A stretch of 64,000 bases of DNA from Clostridia bacterium (GCA_910575055.1 CAJTDC010000001.1:310001-374000), one strand, 5' to 3'. Shown: positions 26,075 through 36,662, counted from the stretch's first letter. The notes: a model not told the origin generated them from the letters alone. A program made the numbers and translations.

Positions 26075-27730
26075 TCACACTTTAAAACAACTACCTCCTA
26101 AAAATTCTTTTATAATAGAATTATTCGGTATTGCATCACCATTTGCACCTAAAAAATAATCTAAAAATTTAATTAATCTCTTTGCATCTACAAATTCACT
26201 TTGTGATTGTTCTATTTTAAATAAAAGTGGTTCTGCATATTGTTTTAATACACTCAATTCATATATTGTTGCAGAATTAAATATTGCATCTGCATTTTCT
26301 TGGAAAGGAAATATATTTTTTTCTTCTCCCCTTGTAACATAGTCCCAACCAGCAATGGTAGTTGTGGCATCTCTGCCCCTAAATTGATTATCTCTTACAA
26401 TACGACGTATTAAGCGACTATCTGATGTAGATATTCTATTATGGTCATCAATATTTAGTTGTGTCATAGCACTAATAAATATTTTAAATTTATTTTCTGC
26501 TGTAATAGAAGCTGTCAATAAATCATTTAATCCGTGTATACCTTCTATTACAAATATACCACCATTTTCTAATGTCACATAATTTCCATTATACTCTCTT
26601 TTTCCTGTTACAAAATTATAATGGGGCATTTCTACTGTTTCCCCTGCTATCATTCTTGTAATGTGGTCATTAAACAATTTCAAATCTAATGTATTGATGT
26701 CTTCAAAATCTTTATTTCCAAATTCATCTATAGGTACATCTTCTCTATTAATAAAATAATCATCTAATGAAATAGCGTGAGGAATAATACCTAATACACG
26801 AAGCTGTACGCAAAGCCTATTTGCAAATGTTGTTTTTCCAGAAGAAGAAGGCCCTGCTATCAACACTACTTTTACTTTATCTCTTTTTTTATAAATTTTA
26901 TCTGCAATTTCTGCTACCTTTTTTTCGTGAAGTGCTTCATTAATACGTACCAAATCACCAAATTTTCCATCTGTAATTGCTTCGTTTAAATCAGCAACAT
27001 TATTTACTTTCATAAGAGAACACCACTTCATTTGCTCCATAAAAACACTAGAAACTTTTTCAGGATCTGTAAATTTTAATATCTCATTAGGATTTTTTCT
27101 GTCAGGAAAACGTATTAAAAAGCCATTTTCGTATAACATCAACTGAAAACTTTTTAAATATCCTGTAGAAGGTACCATATAACCATAAAAATAATCATAA
27201 ACCCCGTCCATTTCATAGAGATTGATATTAGAGGAACGTCTAAAACGGAACAATCTTGCTTTATTTTCCATACCAAATTCTCTGACTTTTTCTATGGCAT
27301 CATCTCTATGAAAAGCATACTTATTGATAGGAATATCCCTTTCTACTAAATTTTTCATTTTTTCTGTTAATGTATCCAAAAACTTTTGATTGACTTCAAC
27401 ATCTTTTTCTCTTACTTCACAATATAAACTTTTGTGTAAAGAATGTTCTATTACTACAGAAGCCTTTTTCCCAAGCATTTCTTTTACTGCCTTTATCATT
27501 AAAAAAGATACACTTCTATGATATACTCTCATACCTTCCATACAAGTAATATCATAAAACATTACCTCTCCGCCTTGCTGAATTTTATGAGAAAGCTCTA
27601 TCAATTTATTATTTTGCTTTGCCAATAATATGGGAGATTTAAAATAACTTTGAAACTGTTTTGCTATTGTTTCAAAAGAAGTTCCTTCTTCTACTTCTAA
27701 ATTTTTTTCTAGCACTCGTATGGTCAACAT
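26075..27730 (-). CDS. Uridine kinase-like protein with N-terminal TGS and tRNA-synthetase-like domains
   Basis: The start is the ATG seven bases behind AAAGGAGG, giving 551 residues. Residues 1-60 form a TGS-like domain (LTIRVLEKNLEVEEGTSF). A region related to the second additional domain of threonyl-tRNA synthetase follows (YHRSVSFLMIKAV). The C-terminal half is a phosphoribulokinase/uridine kinase fold with Walker A IAGPSSSGKTTFANRL and the nucleoside-binding ISLDDYF. This composite is widespread in Firmicutes and is usually annotated as a nucleoside kinase. The natural substrate is not known from sequence. It ends the minus-strand cluster with nif3 13 bases upstream. Confidence 0.85.
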   Translation of the reverse strand: MLTIRVLEKNLEVEEGTSFETIAKQFQSYFKSPILLAKQNNKLIELSHKIQQGGEVMFYDITCMEGMRVYHRSVSFLMIKAVKEMLGKKASVVIEHSLHKSLYCEVREKDVEVNQKFLDTLTEKMKNLVERDIPINKYAFHRDDAIEKVREFGMENKARLFRFRRSSNINLYEMDGVYDYFYGYMVPSTGYLKSFQLMLYENGFLIRFPDRKNPNEILKFTDPEKVSSVFMEQMKWCSLMKVNNVADLNEAITDGKFGDLVRINEALHEKKVAEIADKIYKKRDKVKVVLIAGPSSSGKTTFANRLCVQLRVLGIIPHAISLDDYFINREDVPIDEFGNKDFEDINTLDLKLFNDHITRMIAGETVEMPHYNFVTGKREYNGNYVTLENGGIFVIEGIHGLNDLLTASITAENKFKIFISAMTQLNIDDHNRISTSDSRLIRRIVRDNQFRGRDATTTIAGWDYVTRGEEKNIFPFQENADAIFNSATIYELSVLKQYAEPLLFKIEQSQSEFVDAKRLIKFLDYFLGANGDAIPNNSIIKEFLGGSCFKV

Positions 27731-27743
27731 AATAAAACCTCCT

Positions 27744-28868
27744 TTATGATATATGTTCAAATACCTGACCATTGACAGAAGATTGTATTACTTCTATATC
27801 CCAATGATATTGCTTTGATTTTTGTTGTAAAAACTGTTTTAATATAGGTACTACAATCACTTCACTTGCATAATGTGTAACATCTGCTACACACAATCCC
27901 ATTTCTATTGCCCTTTGTGCCTCGTGAAATTTTATGTCACCAGTTAAATACGCATCTGCTCCCATTTTATGAGCTTGTTCCATAAATTCCACACCACTTC
28001 CTGTACAAAGAGCCACTTTTTTAATATTTTTATTTCTTTCTCCCACAATACGTATACTATCTAATGCTAACTGCTTTTTTAAAAAAATACTATACTGTTC
28101 AAATGTCATACTTTCTTTTAATGTTCCAATTCTGCCTATGCCATATCGTTTGCCTTTTTGTTCTACAGTATAAATATCATATGCTGGTTCTTCATAAGGG
28201 TGTGCCTTTTTCATAGCTTCTAAAACAGTATGAAGTAATGAATTTGGTACAATGGTTTCAATTCTGACTTCTTGTGCTCTTTCTAAATTTCCCTGTTTTC
28301 CTAAAAATGGTTTTGTACCTTCTAATGGTAAAAATGTTCCTATTCCATCTGACGAAAATGTACAATTTGAATAGTTTCCAATAAAACCTGCTCCTGCATC
28401 ACACATAGACTGTCTGAGTATTTCTTGATATTCTTTTGGCACATACACCACTATTTTTTTCAATTCTTCTGCATCTGTTTGTTCTAATATTTCTACATTT
28501 TCTAAACCTGCTAATTTTGCTAAGACATCATTTGTTCCACCAAAAGCAATATCTAAATTGGTATGAGCACAATAAGCAGAAATGTCATTTTTAATTAAAT
28601 CATATATTTTTTTTCCTAAAGAAGTATCTGCTTGTATATTTTTTACTTTTTGAAATAATATCATAGGGTGGTGTGTTACAATTAAATCTGCACCAATATG
28701 AATTGCTTCTTCTATCACAGGAGGTATCACATCTAATGCCACTAAAACTTTTTTTATTTGTTTGTTTTTATCTCCTACTGTTAAACCTACATTATCCCAT
28801 TGTTCTGCTAAATGCTTTGGAGCAAATGTTTCTATTCGTTTTATAATTTCTTTGCACAATACAGCCAT
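27744..28868 (-). CDS. Nif3-like dinuclear metal centre protein (YqfO family)
   Basis: The protein has 374 residues. The Nif3/GTP cyclohydrolase I type 2-like fold is shown by the N-terminal LAEQWDNVGLTVGD, the metal-ligand VTHHPMILF, and the C-terminal TGDIKFHEAQRA. A PII-like insert domain of about 120 residues sits in the middle (VYVPKEY...AYDIYTV), as in Bacillus YqfO. Function is still debated. It overlaps trmK by 28 bases, and GAGGAGG stands before its ATG, so the two are coupled. Confidence 0.9.
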   Translation of the reverse strand: MAVLCKEIIKRIETFAPKHLAEQWDNVGLTVGDKNKQIKKVLVALDVIPPVIEEAIHIGADLIVTHHPMILFQKVKNIQADTSLGKKIYDLIKNDISAYCAHTNLDIAFGGTNDVLAKLAGLENVEILEQTDAEELKKIVVYVPKEYQEILRQSMCDAGAGFIGNYSNCTFSSDGIGTFLPLEGTKPFLGKQGNLERAQEVRIETIVPNSLLHTVLEAMKKAHPYEEPAYDIYTVEQKGKRYGIGRIGTLKESMTFEQYSIFLKKQLALDSIRIVGERNKNIKKVALCTGSGVEFMEQAHKMGADAYLTGDIKFHEAQRAIEMGLCVADVTHYASEVIVVPILKQFLQQKSKQYHWDIEVIQSSVNGQVFEHIS

Positions 28869-29545
28869 TTTTCTGCCTCCTCTATTAATTTTTGATATTG
28901 TAAAATTTCTTGTAATCTTTTCTGTGACTGTTCTGTTTTTTTATCATATAATTGTTTTTTTATATTTTGCAAACGTTTTTTTTCACTTGAAACAAATTGC
29001 TTTAAAACAGTATCTTTATTATCTAGCAATATTTTTCCAAAAAGATATTCTATTTCTTTATTATATTTTTGCTTTCCTTTTATTGCTCTTAATATAGTAT
29101 AAAAAATTCCTTCTTCTAATATCATTTTTTCTTCTACAATACAATATTCTATTTTATGCAAATATTTTCTTACAGCTGGTACATCTAAATGAGGGCAAAG
29201 TACTAATTCTTTTGTTGTATTTATTACTTTTTGAGATTGTTCTAATAATTCTATAATAAGCATTCCTCCCATACCTGAAATAATTATTGTATCTACTTCA
29301 TTAGGCTGTAAAGGCTGTAAACCATTTCCTAAACGAGTGGTAATAATATTTTCTGCGTGATATGCTTTTATATTTTGTTGTGCTTTTTCTAAGGGTTTTT
29401 GATTAATATCACAAGCTATTACTTTTTCTACTTCTCCCTTTCTATGTAAATAAATAGGAACATAGGCGTGGTCTGTTCCAATATCTGCTACTGTTTTTTG
29501 TGTTACAAAATCTCCTACAACACGTAATCTTTGTGATAGTTCCAA
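28841..29545 (-). CDS. trmK: tRNA (adenine(22)-N1)-methyltransferase
   Basis: The protein has 234 residues. A Rossmann methyltransferase domain (about 1-160) carries the SAM motif VADIGTDHAYVPIYL and the catalytic-loop IISGMGGMLIIELL. A coiled-coil C-terminal tail rich in Lys and Gln follows, as in TrmK. It methylates A22 in the D-loop of tRNA. The start is TTG, nine bases behind AAGGAG. It follows rpoD after an intrinsic terminator, so its expression depends on read-through or on a promoter I could not identify. Confidence 0.92.
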   Translation of the reverse strand: MELSQRLRVVGDFVTQKTVADIGTDHAYVPIYLHRKGEVEKVIACDINQKPLEKAQQNIKAYHAENIITTRLGNGLQPLQPNEVDTIIISGMGGMLIIELLEQSQKVINTTKELVLCPHLDVPAVRKYLHKIEYCIVEEKMILEEGIFYTILRAIKGKQKYNKEIEYLFGKILLDNKDTVLKQFVSSEKKRLQNIKKQLYDKKTEQSQKRLQEILQYQKLIEEAEKWLYCAKKL

Positions 29546-29565
29546 TACTTTACGCTCCTTTTTAT

Positions 29566-29602
29566 GAAAAAAAGGTTTTGAGGGCGTACACCTTCAAAAC
29601 CT
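29566..29602 (-). terminator. Intrinsic terminator between rpoD and trmK
   Basis: A 12-bp stem (29602-29591 with 29584-29573, one wobble) has a six-base loop and is followed by seven T on the minus strand. Confidence 0.85.
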
Positions 29603-29611
29603 CATATGACA

Positions 29612-30685
29612 TTATTCCAAATAATCCTTTAATTTTTTACTTCTACTTGGGTGCCTTAATTTACGTAATGCTTTTGCTTCAATTTGTCTAATTCTTTCTC
29701 TTGTAACATTAAATTCTTTTCCAACTTCTTCTAATGTTCTGGCACGTCCATCATCTAATCCAAAACGCAGACGTAATACTTTTTCTTCCCTATCTGTTAA
29801 GGTATCTAATACTTCAATCAGTTGTTCTTTCAGCAATGTAAATGCAGCTGCTTCTGCTGGAGCAGGAATATCATCATCTGGTATAAAATCTCCTAAATGA
29901 CTGTCTTCTTCCTCTCCAATAGGTGTTTCCAGTGACACAGGTTCTTGTGCAATTTTCATAATTTCACGTACTTTTTCCTCTGGCATTTGCATTTCTACTG
30001 CTAATTCTTCTGCAGTTGGTTCTCTGCCATATTCCTGCAATAATTGTCTTGAAATACGAATTAATTTATTTATCGTTTCTACCATATGCACAGGTATTCT
30101 AATTGTTCTAGCTTGGTCAGCAATCGCTCTGGTAATTGCTTGACGTATCCACCATGTAGCATAGGTACTAAATTTATATCCTTTATGATAGTCAAATTTT
30201 TCTACTGCTTTAATCAGACCTAAATTTCCTTCTTGAATTAAATCTAAAAAAAGCATACCACGTCCTACATATCTTTTTGCAATGCTTACTACAAGACGTA
30301 AATTAGCTTCTGCTAGTTTCTTTTTGGCATATTCATCGCCGTCTTCCATTCTTCTTGCTAATTCAATTTCTTCTTCTGCACTCAAAAGCGGTACTTTACC
30401 AATTTCTTTTAAATACATTCTAACAGGGTCATCAATGTTGATACCTTCAGGAAGTGTCAAATCCAAATCCTTTTCGATTTCATCTTCTGCCTCAATGGTA
30501 TTCAACACATCAATGCCCTTCGCTTCAAAAAATTCATATATTTTGTCAATACGGTCTGAATCTAGGTCTATATCTCCAAGGTAATCCATAATTTCCTTGT
30601 ATTCTAGTACCCCTTTTTTCTTCTTGCCGATTTGAATTAGTTCCCGCAATCGAGTAATTAATGTGTTTTCATCGACAGATTTCAA
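29612..30685 (-). CDS. rpoD: RNA polymerase primary sigma factor SigA (RpoD)
   Basis: The protein has 357 residues, the short Firmicutes form. Region 1.1 is reduced (about 1-80). Region 1.2/2 contains [21 protein letters not shown] and the -10-binding segment [23 protein letters not shown]. Region 3 holds AEEL-VEMQMP, and region 4.2 holds [31 protein letters not shown]. The start is TTG behind GGAAGGA, 30 bases after dnaG, so translation from a rare start may limit its level. The dnaG-rpoD order is the conserved macromolecular-synthesis cluster, here without rpsU. Confidence 0.97.
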   Translation of the reverse strand: MKSVDENTLITRLRELIQIGKKKKGVLEYKEIMDYLGDIDLDSDRIDKIYEFFEAKGIDVLNTIEAEDEIEKDLDLTLPEGINIDDPVRMYLKEIGKVPLLSAEEEIELARRMEDGDEYAKKKLAEANLRLVVSIAKRYVGRGMLFLDLIQEGNLGLIKAVEKFDYHKGYKFSTYATWWIRQAITRAIADQARTIRIPVHMVETINKLIRISRQLLQEYGREPTAEELAVEMQMPEEKVREIMKIAQEPVSLETPIGEEEDSHLGDFIPDDDIPAPAEAAAFTLLKEQLIEVLDTLTDREEKVLRLRFGLDDGRARTLEEVGKEFNVTRERIRQIEAKALRKLRHPSRSKKLKDYLE

Positions 30686-30715
30686 TATGATCCTTCCTTT
30701 CTGTTCTCTAGTATT

Positions 30716-32512
30716 TTAACCATCTGCTATTGTAATATACAAACTGTCCAACTTTCCTTTTTCTGCTATCAGCTTTTTAATTTGTTCTACAGATTGTGCT
30801 TGAGAAGCTAATTTGTCCAAACTAGTTCTTTTTAATGTTTTGACTTCTTCTGTCAGTGCCTTTTCTATTTCTTTTGTTGATTTGTATTGTAAAGCAACAG
30901 CAAAAATTTCTGTTACTATTTTTTGTTCTTCTGGCAATTCAAAATAATTGACTAATTCTGCCGGAAATACAACAGCACTTTTTTGATGAAGCAAATCTAT
31001 TTTTTCATACACTTTTTTGTAAATTTCCTCTGTAAAATCTTCTGCTGATAATATTGTTTTTATTTTGTTAAAAACTTGTATATTAGATGCACATAAAAAT
31101 AAAATATCTCTTTGTGCTGCAAATGTGCCTGATGATTTTGTTATCAAATCTTTGTTATTTTGATAATATTGTGTTTTTCTTTTTTGTTGTGCATTTTGTG
31201 TAAACATTTCATTTTCTTTTTTTATTATTTTAACAATTTCATTTTCTATTGCTTGTTGTGAAATTCCTGTCATATTAGAAATTTCATTTGTGTAAACATT
31301 TCTTTCAATATCGTTATCTAATTTTGATAAAATATTCGCTGTTTTTGTTGTAAACTCCACTTTTTGCTGTGGTTGTGTTAAATCATACTGTTTTTTTAAA
31401 CACTGTATTTGAAATGTAATATAATGTTGAGCATTTGCTAATAAACGAGAAAACGCTTTTGCTCCACTTTGTTTTATAAATTCATCTGGATCTTTTCCAT
31501 TTGGTACTTGAAGCACTTTTACATAAAAGCCATTTTGAGTTAATATAGGAATTGCTCTTTGTGCTGCCATAGTACCTGCATCATCACTATCATAAAGAAG
31601 TATGACACTATCAGCATATTTTTTTAATACTTTTGCGTGTTCCTGATTAAATGCTGTCCCTAAAGATGCTGCTACATTTCTAAAACCTGCTTGATAAAGA
31701 GAAATCATATCCATATAACCTTCTACTAATATTATTTCTCTCTTTCTTGTATTTTTTGCAAAATTAAGACCATATAAATTTTTACTCTTATTAAAAAGAA
31801 GTGTTTCAGGAGAATTTAAGTATTTTGGTTCTCCTTGTGATAATATTCTACCTCCAAATCCAATCACTCTGCCCTGTATATCTAATATAGGAAACATCAA
31901 TCGATTTCGAAAACGGTCAAAATATCCTTTTTCTTCTTTTCTTTCTATTATTAATCCACTTTTTTGTAATTCTTGTTGAGAAAATCCTTGTTTTTGTAAA
32001 TATTGATATAATTCCTGTTGTCCTTTTGGTGCATAACCTATACCAAATTTTTTTTGTATATTATCGTTCATTTGACGTTTTTGTAAATATGCTCTTGCTT
32101 GTTCACCAACAGGCTCATGCAATTTTTCATAAAAAAAACGTCCTGCCTTTTTATGTAAATCAAAAAGTCTTTGCCTTTGTAATTCCTGCTCTTTTGCTTG
32201 TTGTGTATATTGTGGTTGAGGCAATGTAATATGTACTCTATCTGCAAGCCTTTTTACTGCTTCTGGAAAAGTGTCATTTTCCATCTGCATAATAAAAGTA
32301 TATACATTTCCTGCTGCACCACAGCCAAAACAATAATAAAATTGTCTTTCACTACTGACAGAAAAAGAAGGTGTTTTTTCATTGTGGAATGGACAAAGAC
32401 CAAAATAAGATGTTCCTTTTTGCTTTAATGGTAAATATTCTGATATGACATCTACAATATCGTTTTGAACCCGTACTTCCTCTAATATTTCCTGGGGATA
32501 TAGCACAAGCAT
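30716..32512 (-). CDS. dnaG: DNA primase
   Basis: The ATG at 32512 gives 598 residues. A longer frame reaches back to 32587, but the consensus promoter lies inside that stretch, so the upstream start cannot be used. GAGGTG touches the ATG and a stronger AGGAGG sits further upstream; a GTG one codon earlier is the alternative. The N-terminal zinc finger (CPFHNEKTPSFSV, then FYYCFGCGAAGNV) is followed by the TOPRIM core (LVEGYMDMISLYQAGF with LLYDSDDAG). A helicase-binding C-terminal region comes last. It primes replication and is cotranscribed with rpoD. Confidence 0.96.
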   Translation of the reverse strand: MLVLYPQEILEEVRVQNDIVDVISEYLPLKQKGTSYFGLCPFHNEKTPSFSVSSERQFYYCFGCGAAGNVYTFIMQMENDTFPEAVKRLADRVHITLPQPQYTQQAKEQELQRQRLFDLHKKAGRFFYEKLHEPVGEQARAYLQKRQMNDNIQKKFGIGYAPKGQQELYQYLQKQGFSQQELQKSGLIIERKEEKGYFDRFRNRLMFPILDIQGRVIGFGGRILSQGEPKYLNSPETLLFNKSKNLYGLNFAKNTRKREIILVEGYMDMISLYQAGFRNVAASLGTAFNQEHAKVLKKYADSVILLYDSDDAGTMAAQRAIPILTQNGFYVKVLQVPNGKDPDEFIKQSGAKAFSRLLANAQHYITFQIQCLKKQYDLTQPQQKVEFTTKTANILSKLDNDIERNVYTNEISNMTGISQQAIENEIVKIIKKENEMFTQNAQQKRKTQYYQNNKDLITKSSGTFAAQRDILFLCASNIQVFNKIKTILSAEDFTEEIYKKVYEKIDLLHQKSAVVFPAELVNYFELPEEQKIVTEIFAVALQYKSTKEIEKALTEEVKTLKRTSLDKLASQAQSVEQIKKLIAEKGKLDSLYITIADG

Positions 32513-32552
32513 CACCTCGTTTAAATAGTTCCTCCTTGTAAATTGCTTCTTT

Positions 32553-32580
32553 ATTATAAATGAATTAGCATTGTTGTCAA
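32553..32580 (-). promoter_or_regulatory. Consensus SigA promoter of dnaG-rpoD
   Basis: On the minus strand TTGACA (32580-32575), a 16-base spacer and TATAAT (32558-32553). It also settles the start of dnaG. Confidence 0.85.
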
Positions 32581-32754
32581 TATGCAATAACGGAATATAA
32601 CTATATAGTTTATTTCGACATTTTTTATAAAATTCCTTCTTATTTTAAAATATTTGTACAGTTCTACAAAAAAATGTATTATATTTTACAAGCTGCTATA
32701 TAATTTTTTTATGGGTATATAAAGAAGCCCAAAAGGTTGTTATTTTTATCAAGT

Positions 32755-35529
32755 TTATATCTCTATTGTTACGTTGCTGCCTCCTGTGATTGCTTTTTTT
32801 ACAATAATTTGTTTTTCAATACGTTCTTTTATTTCTGAAACGTGAGAAATAATACCTATCATTCTATCTCCCTCTGTTAAATTATGTAATACATTGATTG
32901 CTTGATTAAGTGATTCTTCATCTAAAGAACCAAAGCCTTCATCAATAAACATAGCATCTATTTGTATGCCACCAGCACATGACTGTATTTCATCAGAAAG
33001 ACCTAATGCAAGAGAAAGTGCTGCTTTAAAAGCCTCTCCTCCAGACAATGTTTTAATACTACGTTCTGAACCATTATAATGGTCAATTACATTTAATTCT
33101 AAACCACTTTGACTTTGACGGTTTTCTGCATCTACTTTTCTTTTCAATTCATACTGTCCATTGCTCATAATCATAAATCTAATATTTGCCTTCGATATAA
33201 TTCTTTCAAAATAATTCATTTGTATATAAGTTTCTAACATTACTTTATCTTTTCCTGTAATTTTTCCATTTATAGTATCTGATAAACTTTTTACAAAATA
33301 ATATTCTTTTTCTGTTTTCTCCATTTCATTACTATATTTTTGTATTTCACTCAATATTTTTTGATTAGACGTATACTGTACATTTATAATATCTATATTA
33401 TATTGTGTGTCCCTTTTTGCTGTAGTAAGCTGTTTTTGCTGTTGAATTAATTGTTCCATATCTACTACTATATCATTTGAAATTTGTTTTTTTAATGTAT
33501 CTATTGTAATTTTTTGCTGTTCTACTAATGTAGCACAATTTTCAAATTCTATTTTTGTTTGTTGTATTTGTTGCTCTATGTCATTTTTTTCTTTTTTCAT
33601 TTCTAAAATTTTATCAAAAGCAATTTTTTTATTTTCATATTCTAAATTACTTTTTAATTTATTTATTTGTGTTGCAGTATTTTCTATTTCTTTTTGCAAT
33701 ATAACATTCTCTTTTTCTGTTTTTTGTAATTTTTCTTCTATTTGTAATTGTTTTTTTTCATTTTGTTCTATACTTTTCTCCAAAGAAATTCTTTGTTGTA
33801 TTTTATTATTGATTTGTTCTATATCACATTGTATTTCTTCAATTCTTTTTGTACTTTCTTTCCCCTTTTGTTTAATTACTGTTAAAATGTTTGGAAATGG
33901 ACATTTTCCAATTACTTTTTCAGACTGTAATACAATATTATGATATAATTCTTCTGCTTTTCCTTTTATTTCTCCTGCACTTACACTAAAATTAGACATC
34001 TCTTTTTCACAAACCACAATATCATTTTTAAAATGTTCGAGTTCTTCTCTGCTAGGTGCTTTTTCAGTCATTTTTGCAATTTCAGGGTGTTCTACAGAAC
34101 CACAAACAGGACATTTTTGACCTTGTTTCAATGTAGAAGCCAATATTCCTGCTTGTTCATCAAAAAAAGCCTTTTCCATTACTATAAATTTCTGTTTTTT
34201 ATTGGTACAGAATATTGCCGCAGCTTCATATTTTTGTTTTACTATATGAAATTGTTTCATTATAGTATTATATTTTTTAATAGAACTGAAAATTTCTCTA
34301 TAAATCTCTCTTTTGCTTTCTAATTCTTTTTTTTCTGCTTCTAGTTTTGACTGTATTGTTTCTACATCTTTTAGTGCATTAAGTGTTTCTTTTTCATTTA
34401 ATATCATTTGTTTTATTTGTTTTAATTTTAAAGTATACTTTTCTAACTGCTGTTTTAGTATCACTATATTTTGTTTATCATCATTTATTTTATTACTTTG
34501 TTTTTCTAATTCGTCATAATCCACTAATTTATTATTTGCTGTTTCAATAACAACTGCCAATTCATCTCTTTTTACTGATTTCATCTGTGCAGTTTCTGCA
34601 TTTTGTTTTAATTGACATAATAAAGGCTGTTTTTGTTCTAATATACTTTTTGCTTTTTCTATATCTCTTTTTGCTTTTGAAATATTTTCTGCTTTTCCTA
34701 ACAATTTATTTACTTTTTCTAATTTTTTCTCTATTTCTTTAAAATGTTCTTTTAAAACATTCAATTCATTTTGTTCTTTTATAATAATTTTTTGTGTCAA
34801 ATCAACAATTTCTTCTATAGAAGCGATTGTGCTATTACATTGTAAATTACTTAAACACACATAAAAATCGTCTTTTTCATCACAACATATGCTTTTTACA
34901 TATCTCATAATGTTTTTGTTAATATCATCATATTGTTGTTTTAAGTTGCTTGCTTCTTCTTTTATTTTTTCCTGAAATAAAAAGTAAGGTTTTGTATTAA
35001 ATATTTCTCTGAATATTTTACTGCGTTCTTCTGTTTTAGAAAGCAATAATTTCAAAAAGTCGCCTTGTGCAATCATAGCAATTTGTATAAATTGATTTCT
35101 ATCAATCCCTATCAATTCTATTACTGATTTTGTTACTTCTTTTGATTTTGTAACAGGGGGACGATTGTCAGGAAATGTTAATATTGCATCTGCTTTTTGT
35201 ATTGTAAATCCTTCTCCTTTTTCTCTTTTTCGTATATATTCTGGATTTCTGCGAATATGATATTGTTTTTTTTGATATAAAAAAGTAAATTCTACATAAG
35301 TAGGAGTACCTTCTTTAGCATATTTACTGCGAAACATATTTGCTTCTCTTATATTTCCGCTAGCCTCTCCATAAAGAGCAAATGTAATGGCATCAAATAT
35401 TGTTGTTTTTCCCGCACCTGTATCTCCAGTAATTAAATATAGTCCTTTTGCTCCTAATTTTCCAAAATCAATAGTAACTTCACCTGCATAAGGACCAAAA
35501 GCAGACAAACATAATTTTAACGGCTTCAC
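32755..35529 (-). CDS. sbcC: SbcC, ATPase subunit of the SbcCD nuclease
   Basis: The GTG at 35529 is chosen because GGGAGG lies seven bases upstream and the protein then begins MKPLKLCLSAFGPYAG, the family N-terminus; this gives 924 residues. Walker A is GDTGAGKTTIFDAITFALYG (about 32-51). Two very long coiled-coil arms meet at a zinc hook, CPVC in GQKCPVCGSVEHPE, near the middle. The C-terminal ATPase half carries LSGGEAFKAALSLALGLSD and MFIDEGFGSLDEE. With SbcD it opens hairpins and processes DNA ends. Its GTG overlaps the sbcD stop, so the two are coupled. Confidence 0.95.
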   Translation of the reverse strand: MKPLKLCLSAFGPYAGEVTIDFGKLGAKGLYLITGDTGAGKTTIFDAITFALYGEASGNIREANMFRSKYAKEGTPTYVEFTFLYQKKQYHIRRNPEYIRKREKGEGFTIQKADAILTFPDNRPPVTKSKEVTKSVIELIGIDRNQFIQIAMIAQGDFLKLLLSKTEERSKIFREIFNTKPYFLFQEKIKEEASNLKQQYDDINKNIMRYVKSICCDEKDDFYVCLSNLQCNSTIASIEEIVDLTQKIIIKEQNELNVLKEHFKEIEKKLEKVNKLLGKAENISKAKRDIEKAKSILEQKQPLLCQLKQNAETAQMKSVKRDELAVVIETANNKLVDYDELEKQSNKINDDKQNIVILKQQLEKYTLKLKQIKQMILNEKETLNALKDVETIQSKLEAEKKELESKREIYREIFSSIKKYNTIMKQFHIVKQKYEAAAIFCTNKKQKFIVMEKAFFDEQAGILASTLKQGQKCPVCGSVEHPEIAKMTEKAPSREELEHFKNDIVVCEKEMSNFSVSAGEIKGKAEELYHNIVLQSEKVIGKCPFPNILTVIKQKGKESTKRIEEIQCDIEQINNKIQQRISLEKSIEQNEKKQLQIEEKLQKTEKENVILQKEIENTATQINKLKSNLEYENKKIAFDKILEMKKEKNDIEQQIQQTKIEFENCATLVEQQKITIDTLKKQISNDIVVDMEQLIQQQKQLTTAKRDTQYNIDIINVQYTSNQKILSEIQKYSNEMEKTEKEYYFVKSLSDTINGKITGKDKVMLETYIQMNYFERIISKANIRFMIMSNGQYELKRKVDAENRQSQSGLELNVIDHYNGSERSIKTLSGGEAFKAALSLALGLSDEIQSCAGGIQIDAMFIDEGFGSLDEESLNQAINVLHNLTEGDRMIGIISHVSEIKERIEKQIIVKKAITGGSNVTIEI

Positions 35530-36662
35530 AATTCTACCTCCCATATTTTTTCCATAATACGAGCAGAAAACAATGTTTGTTCCTCTGTCATAGCACAATT
35601 ATTTTGTATTTCATAAAATTGCTGCAATAATTGCAAAGGTGTTTTATATTCTATATTTTCTGTAATGTCAATTTTTTGATTATTTTGTGTTCTTTTGTTA
35701 TCATAATCTAATCGCATAATATTAGGGTAAATACTGCGAAGTTTTGCGATAGCATCAACAATATCTTGTTCGTCTTTTAATATAATGTGCATATAATTTT
35801 GTACATTGATATTTTTATAATAACATAAAGCAGTAATTTCTTGATAATATCCTTTTATTTCACACATATCTTTTTGAGGCATTAAATCTATTTTTTCAAT
35901 AGAAATATTTCCTTTTTCTCTTAATATTACTATGCAGGCAGACTTTTTATGATTTACTTCTGAAAAAGAATATTTTAAGGGTGTACCACAATAACGTATT
36001 GTTTCACGACCTACAAATTGAGGTTTATGTATATGTCCCAAAGCAACATAATCAAAATCATCAAAAACCTCTGCATCTACATTATCAATGCCCCCTACTG
36101 AAATATCTTCGGAGTTGCTTTTTTCTGCTCCTGTTACAAATTGATGAGCAATTAAAATATTTCTTCTGTTTTTATTGATATTGGTATGTTCTATTACTGT
36201 TTTTACAGCATCATTATAAGAATTAATTTCTACATCGTTATAAAAAGGTCTTACTGTAGCAGGCTTTACAAAAGGCAGCATATATATTGCGATTTCACCA
36301 TACTCATCTTTTAATATCACTTCATTGATATTTCCATCAAATACAGGAGAAAGATAAACTTTACTTTGTTTCATCATTTCTGCTCCGAAAGCAATTCTTT
36401 CTGGAGCGTCATGATTTCCACTAATAACAAATATAGGTATATTTTTACTTGCTATTTTAGTCAAAAAGTCATCAAAAACTTGTACTGCTTCTCTTGATGG
36501 TATTGATTTGTCATAAACATCTCCTGCAATAAATACACCATCTATTTTTTGTTGCTCTATAATAGAAATTATTTTTTCAAAAATATACTTCTGGTCTTCT
36601 AACATAGAAAATTCATTTACTTTTTTGCCAATATGTAAATCTGATAAATGTATAAATTTCAT
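35526..36662 (-). CDS. sbcD: SbcD, exonuclease subunit of the SbcCD nuclease
   Basis: The start is the ATG preceded by GGAGAG, giving 378 residues; a further ATG four codons upstream contains that RBS. The Mre11-type calcineurin-like phosphoesterase motifs are in order: HLSDLHIGK, GDVYDKSIPS, SGNHDAPERIAFG, IAHQFVTGAE and ALGHIHKPQ. A C-terminal capping domain follows. It is the manganese-dependent nuclease of the SbcCD complex, overlaps sbcC by four bases and follows tex after 17 bases. Confidence 0.95.
   Translation of the reverse strand: MKFIHLSDLHIGKKVNEFSMLEDQKYIFEKIISIIEQQKIDGVFIAGDVYDKSIPSREAVQVFDDFLTKIASKNIPIFVISGNHDAPERIAFGAEMMKQSKVYLSPVFDGNINEVILKDEYGEIAIYMLPFVKPATVRPFYNDVEINSYNDAVKTVIEHTNINKNRRNILIAHQFVTGAEKSNSEDISVGGIDNVDAEVFDDFDYVALGHIHKPQFVGRETIRYCGTPLKYSFSEVNHKKSACIVILREKGNISIEKIDLMPQKDMCEIKGYYQEITALCYYKNINVQNYMHIILKDEQDIVDAIAKLRSIYPNIMRLDYDNKRTQNNQKIDITENIEYKTPLQLLQQFYEIQNNCAMTEEQTLFSARIMEKIWEVEL

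Noticed and set aside
32513-32587. Longer N-terminus for DNA primase
   Set aside because: The consensus promoter at 32553-32580 lies within this stretch, so it is not in the mRNA.
32588-32754. Possible terminator or small RNA in the sbcC-dnaG gap
   Set aside because: Only a GGG/CCC pair with weak extension is visible apart from the dnaG promoter region; nothing supportable.
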